From the NCBI RefSeq assembly GCF_019904135.1, contig NZ_JAIOGQ010000036.1, forward strand, positions 1 to 41,790: DNA of 41,790 bases, given 5' to 3'. Both the position numbers and the translations under genes were made by a program. Positions 34,169 through 41,790 of this stretch are shown here, piece by piece. Every line of letters begins with the position of its first letter. The first letter of the stretch is position 1. The notes under the pieces were generated by a model. It did no database searches. It saw nothing but the letters and a program-made list of their open reading frames with translations, and was not told the origin of the DNA. The stretch comes from Paenibacillus caui (GTDB lineage Bacteria; Bacillota; Bacilli; Paenibacillales; Paenibacillaceae).

Positions 34169-34192
34169 TCATTAATTTCGATGAATTAATGA
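34169..34192 (+). promoter_or_regulatory. 24-bp palindrome, candidate GntR operator
   Basis: TCATTAATT (34169-34177) and AATTAATGA (34184-34192) are perfect 9-bp arms around TCGATG. It lies between the GlnR-like box and the promoter of the GntR gene. Operator function is inference from position and symmetry. Confidence 0.5.
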
Positions 34193-34219
34193 TATTTAGA
34201 GTTATTTATGTCATTTTTA

Positions 34220-34248
34220 TTGACACCTTTATCAAGAATCAGTATACC
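34220..34248 (+). promoter_or_regulatory. Promoter of the GntR-TRAP operon
   Basis: TTGACA (34220-34225) is a perfect -35, and TATACC (34243-34248) follows after 17 nt. It lies about 78 nt before the GntR start codon. Confidence 0.75.
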
Positions 34249-34326
34249 AGATTCCAAATTCCAGATTATGAATTCCAGTTGTTCATTTCTTTCTTTTATC
34301 AAATTCAAAGTCAGGTGAATACCAAA

Positions 34327-34983
34327 ATGAAACTCACCAAAATTGAACAGCCCCAATCCTTTCGACAGCATGCTTATGATGAGATCAAGAATGCGATCAT
34401 CAATCATGCGATTGCACAAGGCGAGGTTTTGTATGAACGCGACTTATCCGAGAAACTGGGGATCAGCCGTACACCTCTTCGGGCTGCCATTCAAATGCTG
34501 GAAGTCGAAGGCTGGTTGAAATCCGTTCCAAGAAAAGGAGTGTTCATCAGCCGGATCGTGGAGCAAGATGTCGAAGAGGTGCTACAGCTCAGACGGGCAA
34601 ATGAGTCACTCGTCATGGAATTGATCATTCCTAAAATTTCAGATGCCGACATCGAGAAGCTGGAACACATTTATGCAGAGCAAAAACTGAATGAAGGCAG
34701 CAACGAAGCTTTTATTATGGCTGACAAGGATTTTCATATGTATTTGGCCGAGCTCACCGGAAATGGCCGTTTAACCCAATTGATGCACAATTTAAGCGAT
34801 CAAATGCGCTGGTTCGGCATCACGGCACTCAAAACGACGGACCGTAAAGACCGGACGCTGAAGGAACACCGTATCATCATAGAAGGATTGAAAAAACGAG
34901 ATGTAGATTTCGCGAAAAAAGCCGTCATCGAGCATATTGAACATACGCGCTCAGCTGTTCTGGCATCGTTGAAGCTGCAGTAG
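34327..34983 (+). CDS. GntR family regulator (FCD/FadR subfamily)
   Basis: The 218-residue protein has an N-terminal winged HTH (about 1-80; YERDLSEKLGISRTPLRAAI is the recognition part) and a helical FCD ligand-binding domain (about 90-215). FCD members bind small organic acids and usually repress the adjacent catabolic operon. The gene is first in the DUF2848-amidohydrolase-TRAP cluster. The ATG at 34327 has AGGTGA upstream; an in-frame GTG at 34315 is possible. The TAG stop is followed at once by the ribosome site of the next gene. Confidence 0.9.
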   Translation: MKLTKIEQPQSFRQHAYDEIKNAIINHAIAQGEVLYERDLSEKLGISRTPLRAAIQMLEVEGWLKSVPRKGVFISRIVEQDVEEVLQLRRANESLVMELIIPKISDADIEKLEHIYAEQKLNEGSNEAFIMADKDFHMYLAELTGNGRLTQLMHNLSDQMRWFGITALKTTDRKDRTLKEHRIIIEGLKKRDVDFAKKAVIEHIEHTRSAVLASLKLQ

Positions 34984-34997
34984 GAGGTACATGTATT

Positions 34998-35681
34998 TTG
35001 CAAAATTTCCGCATCACCATTCAAGAATCTGACGGACGCCTGACCGAACAAGAGGCTGCCGTTCATAAAGTGCTCGTGATGGGCTATATGGGACGGGATA
35101 TCGAAAAAGTCCATGAACATATCGAGGAGCTTGCGGCGATTGGCGTGGCGCCGCCCGAAACGATTCCCGTTTTGTATCCGCAACAAATCGACTTGCTGAC
35201 AGCGGACCAAACGATTTCCGTTTCCGGTTCTGAAACTTCCGGCGAAGTCGAATACGTTGTGTTTCACGACGGTGAGGATTGGCTGCTTACCATTGGCAGC
35301 GATCATACGGACCGACTTCTTGAAAAGGAAGACATTCCAAAATCAAAAGCGGCATGCCCTAAGCCATTTATCACTTCATTTTGGAGGATACGGGACGTTG
35401 AGTCTCATTGGGATCAGTTAGTGCTTCGTTCCTGGATTACCGATCAAGCCAGGAGACGGCTTTACCAGGAACATGATCTTACCGCGCTGCTTCCATTTTC
35501 CGAGCTTCTGACGAAATTGAAGGAAGTTGGCTATTCCGATGTTTATCATACCGTCATTTTCTCCGGAACCGTACCGACGCTCGAAGGGTTTGTGTACGGA
35601 AGCAAATTTGAATATCAAATGTTTGACCCTGTGCTGGATCGCAGGTTAAACGGCGAATATGAGGTTGTTATAGGAGGGTAA
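34998..35681 (+). CDS. DUF2848 protein
   Basis: This 227-residue protein matches my memory of DUF2848, a family of unknown function. Its motif TIGSDHTDRLLE (about 98-109) looks like the GND/GSD-type motif of the fumarylacetoacetase-like metal-dependent hydrolases; SKAACPKPF follows. No signal peptide or membrane segment is seen. TTG start with AGGAGG 9 nt upstream. Three bases after its stop the amidohydrolase gene starts, so both are co-translated. A FAH-like hydrolase or decarboxylase acting on the imported substrate is inference. Confidence 0.72.
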   Translation: MQNFRITIQESDGRLTEQEAAVHKVLVMGYMGRDIEKVHEHIEELAAIGVAPPETIPVLYPQQIDLLTADQTISVSGSETSGEVEYVVFHDGEDWLLTIGSDHTDRLLEKEDIPKSKAACPKPFITSFWRIRDVESHWDQLVLRSWITDQARRRLYQEHDLTALLPFSELLTKLKEVGYSDVYHTVIFSGTVPTLEGFVYGSKFEYQMFDPVLDRRLNGEYEVVIGG

Positions 35682-35684
35682 TAG

Positions 35685-36467
35685 ATGAAAGCCGCACTCG
35701 TTCAAATGGATGTGAAAATTGGAGAGACTGACATTAACTATCAGAAAGTCGAACGCTTTTTGCATGAAGCAATGTCACATCAACCAGATGTTATTATTTT
35801 TCCGGAAATGTGGAACACGGGTTATGCACTGGAACAGGCCGCTGAATTGGCGGATGTGGACGGCCGACGGACAAGAGAACTTCTGTCTGCATTTGCGAAA
35901 GCAAACGGGGTCATGATCGTAGGCGGAAGCGTGCTGTACAAAGATTCGGTGACGGGCGATATCACCAACACGATGCTTGTGTTTGACCGCAGTGGCCATG
36001 AAGTGCTCCGCTATGACAAGCTTCACTTGTTCCGGTTGATGGATGAAGATCAATATTTGAAAGCTGGAAATTCGTTCGGGATATTCGATTACGAAGGTAC
36101 GGGCATCGGAACGATGATCTGCTATGATCTCCGCTTTCCTTTTCTGTTCCGCAAACTTGTCGGCTTAGGAGCTAAGGTGCTGATCAATACTGCCCAGTGG
36201 CCCTCCGCTCGAGTGGATCATTGGAGGACGCTCATTATTTCCAGAGCCATCGAGAATCAGTCTTACATGATTGCGGTCAATCGTTGCGGCACCAGCCGGG
36301 AAACGGCTTTCCCCGGAAACTCTCTTGTCGTTGATCCATGGGGAGAGGTGCTGTTCGAAGGAGATGGATCCGAACAAATCTTTGTCGTTGACATCGATCT
36401 TGACAAAGTCGATGAAATTCGCAAGCGAATTCCTGTATTCGATGATCAACGATTTGACCTATATTAA
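35685..36467 (+). CDS. Nitrilase-superfamily carbon-nitrogen hydrolase
   Basis: This 260-residue enzyme has the Glu-Lys-Cys triad: E41 in IIFPEMWNTGY, K112 in RYDKLHLF, and C146 in TMICYDLRFP. Such enzymes hydrolyse amides, including omega-amides and carbamoyl compounds, releasing ammonia. Best family fit is the omega-amidase-like branch (YafV/NIT2 type), but branch assignment by eye is uncertain. AGGAGGG lies 6 nt before the ATG. It sits between DUF2848 and the TRAP genes, so its substrate probably arrives through the TRAP transporter. Confidence 0.9.
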   Translation: MKAALVQMDVKIGETDINYQKVERFLHEAMSHQPDVIIFPEMWNTGYALEQAAELADVDGRRTRELLSAFAKANGVMIVGGSVLYKDSVTGDITNTMLVFDRSGHEVLRYDKLHLFRLMDEDQYLKAGNSFGIFDYEGTGIGTMICYDLRFPFLFRKLVGLGAKVLINTAQWPSARVDHWRTLIISRAIENQSYMIAVNRCGTSRETAFPGNSLVVDPWGEVLFEGDGSEQIFVVDIDLDKVDEIRKRIPVFDDQRFDLY

Positions 36468-36500
36468 TATCATTTTTAGATCCTAGGAGGTTGAATAACA

Positions 36501-37520
36501 ATGAAGTTGAAGATGGGTAATCTGGTTTTGGGCGTTGCGTTGTTTGCAGGTTTGTTAACGGGCTGTGGAGCCGATAACAAAGGTACCGATAGCCAAGGAT
36601 CCAGCAAATCAAAAATCACCTTGAAGCTGGCTCATACGGGTTCGGATACGCACCAGTACAACATTGCGGCTGAGGCCTTTAAACAATCGCTTGAACAAAA
36701 AAGCAACGGTACGATGGAAGTCAAAATTTATGGGAATGCCAAGCTTGGCTCTGAAAAAGATGCGGTTGAAGGCGTCATGAATGGAACGATCGACATGACT
36801 ACGGTAGCCGCAGACAGTTCTCTCGCCAATGTCGTGCCTGAAATGAACGTGTTCGGCATCCCTTTCCTCTTTAAAAACAGGGAGCATGTTTTTAGCGTGC
36901 TGGATGGTGAGGTCGGCAAGTCGTTATTGCAAAAGGTAGATGAAAAAGGAATGGTCGGTCTCGGATACTGGGAAGTCGGCTTCCGTCAAATTACGACCAA
37001 ATCAAATGCGGTGAACAAACCGGAAGATATGAAAGGTTTGAAAATACGGGTTCAGCCTGCACCTGTATGGAACGAATTCATGAAATCATTGGGCGCCAAC
37101 CCGACGCCTGTTAACTTCAATGAACTGTACAGCGCTTTGGAGCAAAGCGTTGTTGACGGTGAGGAAAATCCGATTGCTACCATTATGTCAATGAAGTTTT
37201 ATGAGGTTCAGAAGCATGTGGCACTGACCAACCATACGTATACGCCTGCCGCTGTCGTTGCAAGCAAATCGTTCATGGATTCGTTAAATGACGAACAGAA
37301 GCAGTGGGTTCGGGAAGCGGTCCAAGAATCGGCAACATCCGTTCGCAAAACACTTGCCGATAACGAAGCCAAATCGATTGAAGAGCTGAAGGCGAAAGGC
37401 GTGAGCATTACGCAACCCGATATCGAGGCATTTACCGCTGCTACCGCGAATGTGTCCAAAGCGCTCGCCGATAAAGTTCCTCAGGATTTGATCGATCAAA
37501 TCAAAGCTGCCGCTAAATAA
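36501..37520 (+). CDS. TRAP transporter substrate-binding lipoprotein (DctP family)
   Basis: The 339-residue protein has a lipoprotein signal peptide with lipobox LLTGC (lipidation at C22 or so). The DctP fold follows: LKLAHTGSDTHQYNIAAEAF near the N terminus, then the conserved DMKGLKIRVQPAPVW with the carboxylate-binding arginine, and FNELYSALEQSVVDGEENP. It binds an organic acid anion outside the membrane and delivers it to the permease. A hairpin separates it from the permease genes. AGGAGG lies upstream of the ATG. Confidence 0.93.
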   Translation: MKLKMGNLVLGVALFAGLLTGCGADNKGTDSQGSSKSKITLKLAHTGSDTHQYNIAAEAFKQSLEQKSNGTMEVKIYGNAKLGSEKDAVEGVMNGTIDMTTVAADSSLANVVPEMNVFGIPFLFKNREHVFSVLDGEVGKSLLQKVDEKGMVGLGYWEVGFRQITTKSNAVNKPEDMKGLKIRVQPAPVWNEFMKSLGANPTPVNFNELYSALEQSVVDGEENPIATIMSMKFYEVQKHVALTNHTYTPAAVVASKSFMDSLNDEQKQWVREAVQESATSVRKTLADNEAKSIEELKAKGVSITQPDIEAFTAATANVSKALADKVPQDLIDQIKAAAK

Positions 37521-37540
37521 TCGTTTTATCCATAAAAAAG

Positions 37541-37566
37541 AAGGGGCTGCGCTATGACAGCCCCTT
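37541..37566 (+). terminator. Intercistronic hairpin between dctP-type and dctQ-type genes
   Basis: AAGGGGCTG (37541-37549) pairs with CAGCCCCTT (37558-37566) around an 8-nt loop, and a TTTAAAATAAG tail follows. It could partially terminate or protect the upstream mRNA, so that more binding protein than permease is made. Confidence 0.65.
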
Positions 37567-37589
37567 TAAAATAAGCCGAGGTGAACAAA

Positions 37590-38060
37590 ATGAAATGGTT
37601 GCGTAACTGGCTCGAAATTGCTGCCGGAGGATGCCTGGCCATTGTGGTCATCACGACATTTTTGCAGGTGCTGTTTCGCTTCGCCTTTAAAATCCCCTCT
37701 CCCTGGACTGAAGAAGTGACCCGATTCGCTTTCGCCTACATGGTATTTCTCGGAGCTGTACTGGCTATCAAATACCGGGGACATTTGAATGTGGATGTCA
37801 TCAGCCAATTTCCAGCTAAAATCCGTAGCTTGATCGCCGCGGTCGGATACCTGCTGACCATTGCCTTCGTATGCATGTTCACGTATTACAGCTGGGTGCA
37901 CACGATGAATTCAAAGCTGCAGACGACCCCCACGCTTGATATATCGCTCATGTATATGTATATCATTATGCCTATTTCCGGAGTGCTGATGTTATATTAC
38001 TTGATCAAGGATTTAATCATTGAACTCCGAATGAAACCGCAAGGAGGGGATAGACTATGA
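37590..38060 (+). CDS. TRAP transporter small permease (DctQ family)
   Basis: This 156-residue protein has four membrane helices and the DctQ pattern (FRFAFKIPSPWTEEVTRFAF, then IKYRGHLNVDVI). ATG 37590 follows GAGGTGA with good spacing. It overlaps the large permease gene by 4 nt. It is the membrane partner of the DctM subunit. Confidence 0.92.
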   Translation: MKWLRNWLEIAAGGCLAIVVITTFLQVLFRFAFKIPSPWTEEVTRFAFAYMVFLGAVLAIKYRGHLNVDVISQFPAKIRSLIAAVGYLLTIAFVCMFTYYSWVHTMNSKLQTTPTLDISLMYMYIIMPISGVLMLYYLIKDLIIELRMKPQGGDRL

Positions 38061-39334
38061 TCTGGCTGCTCGGGCTGCTGTTTGTACTGTTTTTCTTTCG
38101 TGTTCCGATCGCCTTCGCACTTGGCATTACCTCTCTTGTCGGACTGGCCTTAAGCGATACGAACATGGTCATAGTTGCCCAAAAAACGTTTTCCGGCATC
38201 GACTCCTTCACCTTGGTTGCGATCCCTCTCTTTGTTTTGGCTGGTGAAATCATGACGGTGGGCGGCATTTCCAAACGTCTTGTCAACTTTGCCCAATTGC
38301 TTGTCGGCCATTTGCCGGCGGGGCTCGGACTCGTAGCCGTTCTGGCCTGTGCCTTCTTCTCGGCCATTTCCGGCTCGGCTATTGCGGATGCTGCGGCGAT
38401 TGGCGGCATTTTGATTCCAGCGATGGTAGCCCAAGGCTATGACCGCCGGTTTGCATCGACGCTTATTGCCTCCGCCTCGACGATCGGACCTGTTATTCCG
38501 CCATCCATCCCGTTTATTCTTTACGGCGTTATGGCCAGCGTCTCGATTGGCGATCTTTTCTTGGCCGGGGTTGCGCCTGGATTATTGATGGCTGTGTTTC
38601 TGATGATTTACGTCTTTATGTTCGGCAAGAAGAACAACATTCGAGGCAGAGAAAAAATGGCCTCCCCCAAAGAGATCTTTATCGGGTTCAAGGATGCTTT
38701 CTTTGCCCTTCTGCTCCCGATTATCATAATAGGAGGATTCCGGTCAGGCATATTTACGGCAACGGAATCGGGTGTCATCGCCGTTATCTATGCGCTCCTT
38801 CTCGGCGTATTTGTCTATAAAGAGATCAAATTGAAGGATTTGGCGAAGGTGCTGTTTGAATCCGCATTAAGCTCAGCAAGTATTTTGTTCGTGATCGGGA
38901 ACGCAACCCTATTTACCTGGCTGCTGTCATTCCATGATATCCCGGATCAACTCAGCGCTCTAGTCAGCGGAATTTCTGACGAGCCATGGGTCATCTTGCT
39001 GCTTATGAACATCGTGCTTCTCATCGCCGGAACGTTTATCGACACGATATCCGCTTTGACGATCTTTACACCGTTGTTCCTCCCGATTGCCATGGCGGCC
39101 GGCATCGATCCGGTTCACTTAGGCGTTATTATCGTCGTCAATCTGACTATCGGTATGATCACGCCTCCGCTAGGCGTATGCCTGTTTGTTACGTCTTCGA
39201 TTGCCAAGGTTAATCTGGTGCAGATGGTGAGACCTTTGATACCGCAATTTTTAATCCTGCTTGTTGTGCTCGCAATCGTAACCTATTTACCGGACATATC
39301 GCTTTTTCTCCCCCATATTTTTGGCGGTGAGTGA
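38057..39334 (+). CDS. TRAP transporter large permease (DctM family)
   Basis: This 425-residue protein has about twelve helices and typical DctM parts: IPLFVLAGEIMTVGGISKRL, AISGSAIADAAAIGGILIPA, GTFIDTISALTIFTPLFLPI and NLTIGMITPPLGVCLF. It catalyses sodium-driven uptake together with DctP and DctQ. Start overlaps the dctQ-type stop (ATGA). The operon ends here at a strong terminator. Confidence 0.95.
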   Translation: MIWLLGLLFVLFFFRVPIAFALGITSLVGLALSDTNMVIVAQKTFSGIDSFTLVAIPLFVLAGEIMTVGGISKRLVNFAQLLVGHLPAGLGLVAVLACAFFSAISGSAIADAAAIGGILIPAMVAQGYDRRFASTLIASASTIGPVIPPSIPFILYGVMASVSIGDLFLAGVAPGLLMAVFLMIYVFMFGKKNNIRGREKMASPKEIFIGFKDAFFALLLPIIIIGGFRSGIFTATESGVIAVIYALLLGVFVYKEIKLKDLAKVLFESALSSASILFVIGNATLFTWLLSFHDIPDQLSALVSGISDEPWVILLLMNIVLLIAGTFIDTISALTIFTPLFLPIAMAAGIDPVHLGVIIVVNLTIGMITPPLGVCLFVTSSIAKVNLVQMVRPLIPQFLILLVVLAIVTYLPDISLFLPHIFGGE

Positions 39335-39357
39335 AATGAGGCTGTCGGAAACAGCGT

Positions 39358-39399
39358 AAGAGGGGCTCTTGTCTGCTAACGCAGACAGGAGCCCCTCTT
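39358..39399 (+). terminator. Terminator of the TRAP operon
   Basis: A 19-bp stem with one wobble pair (39358-39376 with 39381-39399, core GAGGGGCTC) has a TAAC loop and T-rich tail. Confidence 0.93.
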
Positions 39400-39525
39400 C
39401 ATATTTTTCTTTGATTATAAATAAATTAACAATGCGGGCTTACGGGATGCAGCACATAATTTTTGGCCTTAAACCGAAAATAAACAGAGCAAATATTCAT
39501 TTCTCATACAAAGGATGCGGGGCAA

Positions 39526-40215
39526 ATGCACAAGCTCATTTATAAAACAGGACTGATGATGATTTTGGTTGCCGTGTTATCGCTCCCGATCGCAAGCGCT
39601 ACTTCCGAGGTACCCATATATTTACAAAATAAGACCTATTTGATGCAAATGGAAAACCAGTCCCACTACAAGCCTAAACATGCCGACATTGTAATGCTGG
39701 GGGATTCGATTACTTATAACGTCCAGTGGAATGAACTGCTTGGCAGAAATGCAGCAAACCGGGGCATCGGCGGGGATTACACATCAGGCATGCTGAACCG
39801 CCTGGAGTATGTAACGAACCTGACCCCCTACATGGTTTTTATTATGGCGGGCACCAACGACCTGTTTAAGGGCGAGGTCACTCCGGAAACGGCGTTTCAG
39901 AATTATGTTAGCATTCTTGATGCCCTGGAACAGAAGCATATTACTCCCGTCATCACCTTGACCTTATACGTGGGCAAGGATATAGCCAATTATACGGCTA
40001 TCAATGAGCGGGTCCAAAAGCTGAACGGATATTTAACCGGGTATGCCCGTCAGCATGAAATCACCTGCATTGACCTGAATGAAGCCATTGCTCCTGAGGG
40101 CTATCTACTTTACGACTATTCGATTGACGGGATCCATATCAATGGAGAGGCCTATGAAATTTGGGGCGATAAAATCAACAAGATTATTAATCAAATTTTG
40201 AAAAAAGAAAGCTGA
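39526..40215 (+). CDS. Secreted SGNH/GDSL-family hydrolase
   Basis: This 229-residue enzyme has a signal peptide (about 1-25, ending IASA) and the SGNH blocks: VMLGDSITYN (Ser), GIGGDYTSGM (Gly), MAGTNDLFKG (Asn) and DGIHINGEAY (Asp-His). It is an exported esterase or lipase-like protein; carbohydrate deacetylation is also possible. An AAAGGATG site lies before the ATG. It is followed by a hairpin terminator. Confidence 0.9.
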   Translation: MHKLIYKTGLMMILVAVLSLPIASATSEVPIYLQNKTYLMQMENQSHYKPKHADIVMLGDSITYNVQWNELLGRNAANRGIGGDYTSGMLNRLEYVTNLTPYMVFIMAGTNDLFKGEVTPETAFQNYVSILDALEQKHITPVITLTLYVGKDIANYTAINERVQKLNGYLTGYARQHEITCIDLNEAIAPEGYLLYDYSIDGIHINGEAYEIWGDKINKIINQILKKES

Positions 40216-40258
40216 AGGCCTGGGCCAGTCCAGGAAATCGCATCATCATCAAAATTTA

Positions 40259-40291
40259 AGAATCAAGCTCCGGGCAACCGGGCTTGATTCT
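40259..40291 (+). terminator. Hairpin after the SGNH gene
   Basis: AGAATCAAGC-T-CCGG (40259-40273) pairs with CCGG-G-CTTGATTCT (40278-40291) around GCAA. The T tract after it is weak. Confidence 0.7.
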
Positions 40292-40328
40292 ATGTCTGGG
40301 CCTATTGGCTACGATTTGGCGTTTTGGC

Positions 40329-40445
40329 CTAGTTCTTCACGGTCTCCCCCTCTACAAATCCGCCCTGCAGACGCAAATGCTCATAGGGCAAATCGGGGTT
40401 GGCAATTTGCCAAAGAAGCCGTTCTGCTGCACGGCTTTCGTTAAG
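40329..40445 (-). pseudogene. C-terminal remnant of a LacI-family regulator
   Basis: The last 38 codons read ESRAAERLLWQIANPDLPYE then HLRLQGGFVEGETVKN, the typical end of the LacI/GalR sugar-binding domain. The upstream part is not there; a beta-phosphoglucomutase remnant lies there instead. Confidence 0.6.
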
Positions 40446-40790
40446 AAGTTATTAATATGAGAACGGGGCCGCGAGCTCCAAAAATGGGCTCCGACGGATC
40501 AGGAAGCAAAACGACGGCGTTCGGGAAGGCGTACTCATTGCCGATGGCGACGGCAAATATGCCTCCTGCCTTAATGGCGTCTACGCCCGAGACGCATCCT
40601 CGACCCCAATGTACCGCCGGGGCTCGGCTCCTAACGAAGCTGTGGCTGTAGAAATAATGCCTGCTCCCTCTTGTTGCGGGTCAGCTTTGCCACATCGACT
40701 ATAGCGCCGAAATCGTGCTGTATGCCGAGGCGATGGATGACGGAGACCGTATTTTTACTGGCGGAAGCTAGTCCTTTTGCTCTATAGAAA
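40441..40790 (-). pseudogene. Remnant of beta-phosphoglucomutase
   Basis: In changing frames the minus strand reads LASASKNTVSVIHRLGIQHD, FGAIVDVAKLTRNK, YIGVEDASSGVDAIKAGGIF and AVAIGNEYAFPNAVV, the middle and C-terminal HAD parts of beta-phosphoglucomutase. The N-terminal third with the catalytic Asp is missing, and stop codons and frameshifts break the frame. Together with the LacI remnant this marks a lost disaccharide-use locus. Confidence 0.72.
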
Positions 40791-41020
40791 ACTGCATCAG
40801 TATTTATCATTCCTTTAGCTGTCCAGTCTGAAATCTGCGCTCGGTGGTTGCTTGTATTATCAGTTGAACTATGGCTGCATCTTATGGGCTGTTACTGATA
40901 AATTTCCTCTTTTGAAGCCAATCTTATGCTAATGCCAGATGAGTTTTAGATCCAAAATTACTGCAAGATCTGTTGGTGTTTGGTCCCGACTTTAGTCTTT
41001 AGAACAGGATAAAATTGGGT

Positions 41021-41050
41021 TTGACATTGGCGTTCAGTCTGTAGTATATT
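41021..41050 (+). promoter_or_regulatory. rrn promoter P1
   Basis: TTGACA (41021-41026) and TATATT (41045-41050) are 18 nt apart. In the 230 nt upstream (40791-41020) no gene or repeat was seen. Confidence 0.7.
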
Positions 41051-41139
41051 AGCTTTCGTTCCGCTTCTGCGGACATTGTAGTCCGGCGAGGGCAAAAAGT
41101 AAAAGCAGAAATGCTTAGAAAAAAAGTTTTAAAAAACTC

Positions 41140-41169
41140 TTGCAATCGCCTGAACTTCTATGTTATATT
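41140..41169 (+). promoter_or_regulatory. rrn promoter P2
   Basis: TTGCAA (41140-41145) and TATATT (41164-41169) are 18 nt apart. A TG at 41161-41162 gives an extended -10. An A/T-rich stretch upstream resembles an UP element. Confidence 0.75.
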
Positions 41170-41442
41170 ATTTAAGTCGCCGCTGAGATGCGGTGATGCA
41201 CGAAAGACAGTTTGATCTTTGAAAACTGAACAACGAGTGAGAGGATTTTACGGATGTAAAATCCGGATTTAAGAGAATTTAGGATGACTTGAATGTTCAT
41301 TCGAGTTTCATCCAATCTCGTCAGATTCAAAATGAGCTAATCGCTCTTTCATTAGATGGAATACCACTCCCCTTGGGTGAGCGGATCCTTCCATCTTTGG
41401 ATGAAAAATCCTTCGCTATATTCACGAATGATTTATTCATCC
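41170..41442 (+). other. rRNA operon leader
   Basis: The leader has a boxA-like antitermination site TGATCTTTGAAAA (41213-41225). It also has AGATGGAA/TTCCATCT arms (41354-41396). A frame that runs through the leader into 16S (41289-41537) is not coding. Confidence 0.7.
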
Positions 41443-41790
41443 TTATTGGAGAGTTTGATCCTGGCTCAGGACGAACGCTGGCGGCGTGCCTAATACATGC
41501 AAGTCGAGCGGACTTGATGGAGAGCTTGCTCTCTTGAAAGTTAGCGGCGGACGGGTGAGTAACACGTAGGCAACCTGCCCGTAAGACTGGGATAACTACC
41601 GGAAACGGTAGCTAATACCGGATACGCAAGTTCCTCGCATGGGGGACTTGGGAAAGACGGAGTAATCTGTCACTTACGGATGGGCCTGCGGCGCATTAGC
41701 TAGTAGGTAGGGTAACGGCCTACCTAGGCGACGATGCGTAGCCGACCTGAGAGGGTGAACGGCCACACTGGGACTGAGACACGGCCCAGA
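41443..41790 (+). rRNA. 16S ribosomal RNA, 5' part
   Basis: GAGTTTGATCCTGGCTCAG begins at 41451, preceded by TTATTG, the usual 16S 5' end, and the sequence runs to the window edge at about position 348 of the gene. The variable region near 41511-41540 is of Paenibacillus type. The gene continues outside the window. Confidence 0.97.

Noticed and set aside
41289..41537. 82-codon frame across the rRNA leader and 16S start
   Set aside because: It overlaps the 16S rRNA gene and its processing leader.

Overview
The window looks like a chromosomal segment of a Paenibacillus-type, spore-forming Bacillota. The reasons are the 5' part of a 16S rRNA gene at the right edge with Paenibacillus-like variable regions, strong AGGAGG-type ribosome sites with frequent GTG/TTG starts, intrinsic terminators, a GlnR-type nitrogen box, and Bacillus-lineage housekeeping proteins (YugP, YqhG, YqhH, YqzE, RelQ, a YjcZ-like spore microprotein). 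No replication origin, CRISPR array or prophage was seen.

Layout. 1-305: 3' end of a group II intron followed by the last exon of a rhomboid-protease gene. 367-2490: GltC-like LysR regulator, YugP metallopeptidase, MerR regulator. 2690-6022: a nitrogen-controlled unit of ammonium transporter, GlnD-like DUF294 nucleotidyltransferase and DEDDh exonuclease, with a GlnR box just after the promoter. 6008-12560: JAMM peptidase, TlpA-like thioredoxin, citramalate synthase, DNA polymerase IV, ferredoxin, an L,D-transpeptidase and a small membrane protein. 12791-18522: pyrD, relQ, DUF309, an RsmF-like methyltransferase, an RsuA-type pseudouridine synthase and a HAD phosphatase. 18705-24759: YjcZ-like peptide, a second RsmF-like methyltransferase, GT4 glycosyltransferase, YkvI-like membrane protein, xpt and two small unknown genes. 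24836-26440: a CMD/AhpD-like protein, then tRNA-Leu(CAG), a group II intron 5' remnant, a DUF1349 gene, and a decayed second tRNA-Leu that keeps its promoter and terminator. 26496-33076: MATE exporter, amidase, yqzE, a secreted unknown protein, and the yqhH-yqhG pair.

33392-39399 is the most accessory-looking part. A broken glycerophosphodiesterase is followed by a five- or six-gene catabolic operon: GntR regulator, DUF2848 protein, nitrilase-family amidohydrolase and a complete DctP-Q-M TRAP transporter. Its upstream region carries a second perfect GlnR-type box (TGTNA-N7-TNACA), a 24-bp palindrome that could be the GntR operator, and a consensus promoter. I read it as an undescribed, nitrogen-regulated uptake-and-hydrolysis pathway for a small carboxylate that carries an amide or ureido nitrogen. 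The match of both GlnR boxes is seen in the sequence; the function is inference.

The right end holds an SGNH hydrolase, remnants of a LacI regulator and a beta-phosphoglucomutase, then two rRNA promoters, the rRNA leader and the start of 16S rRNA.
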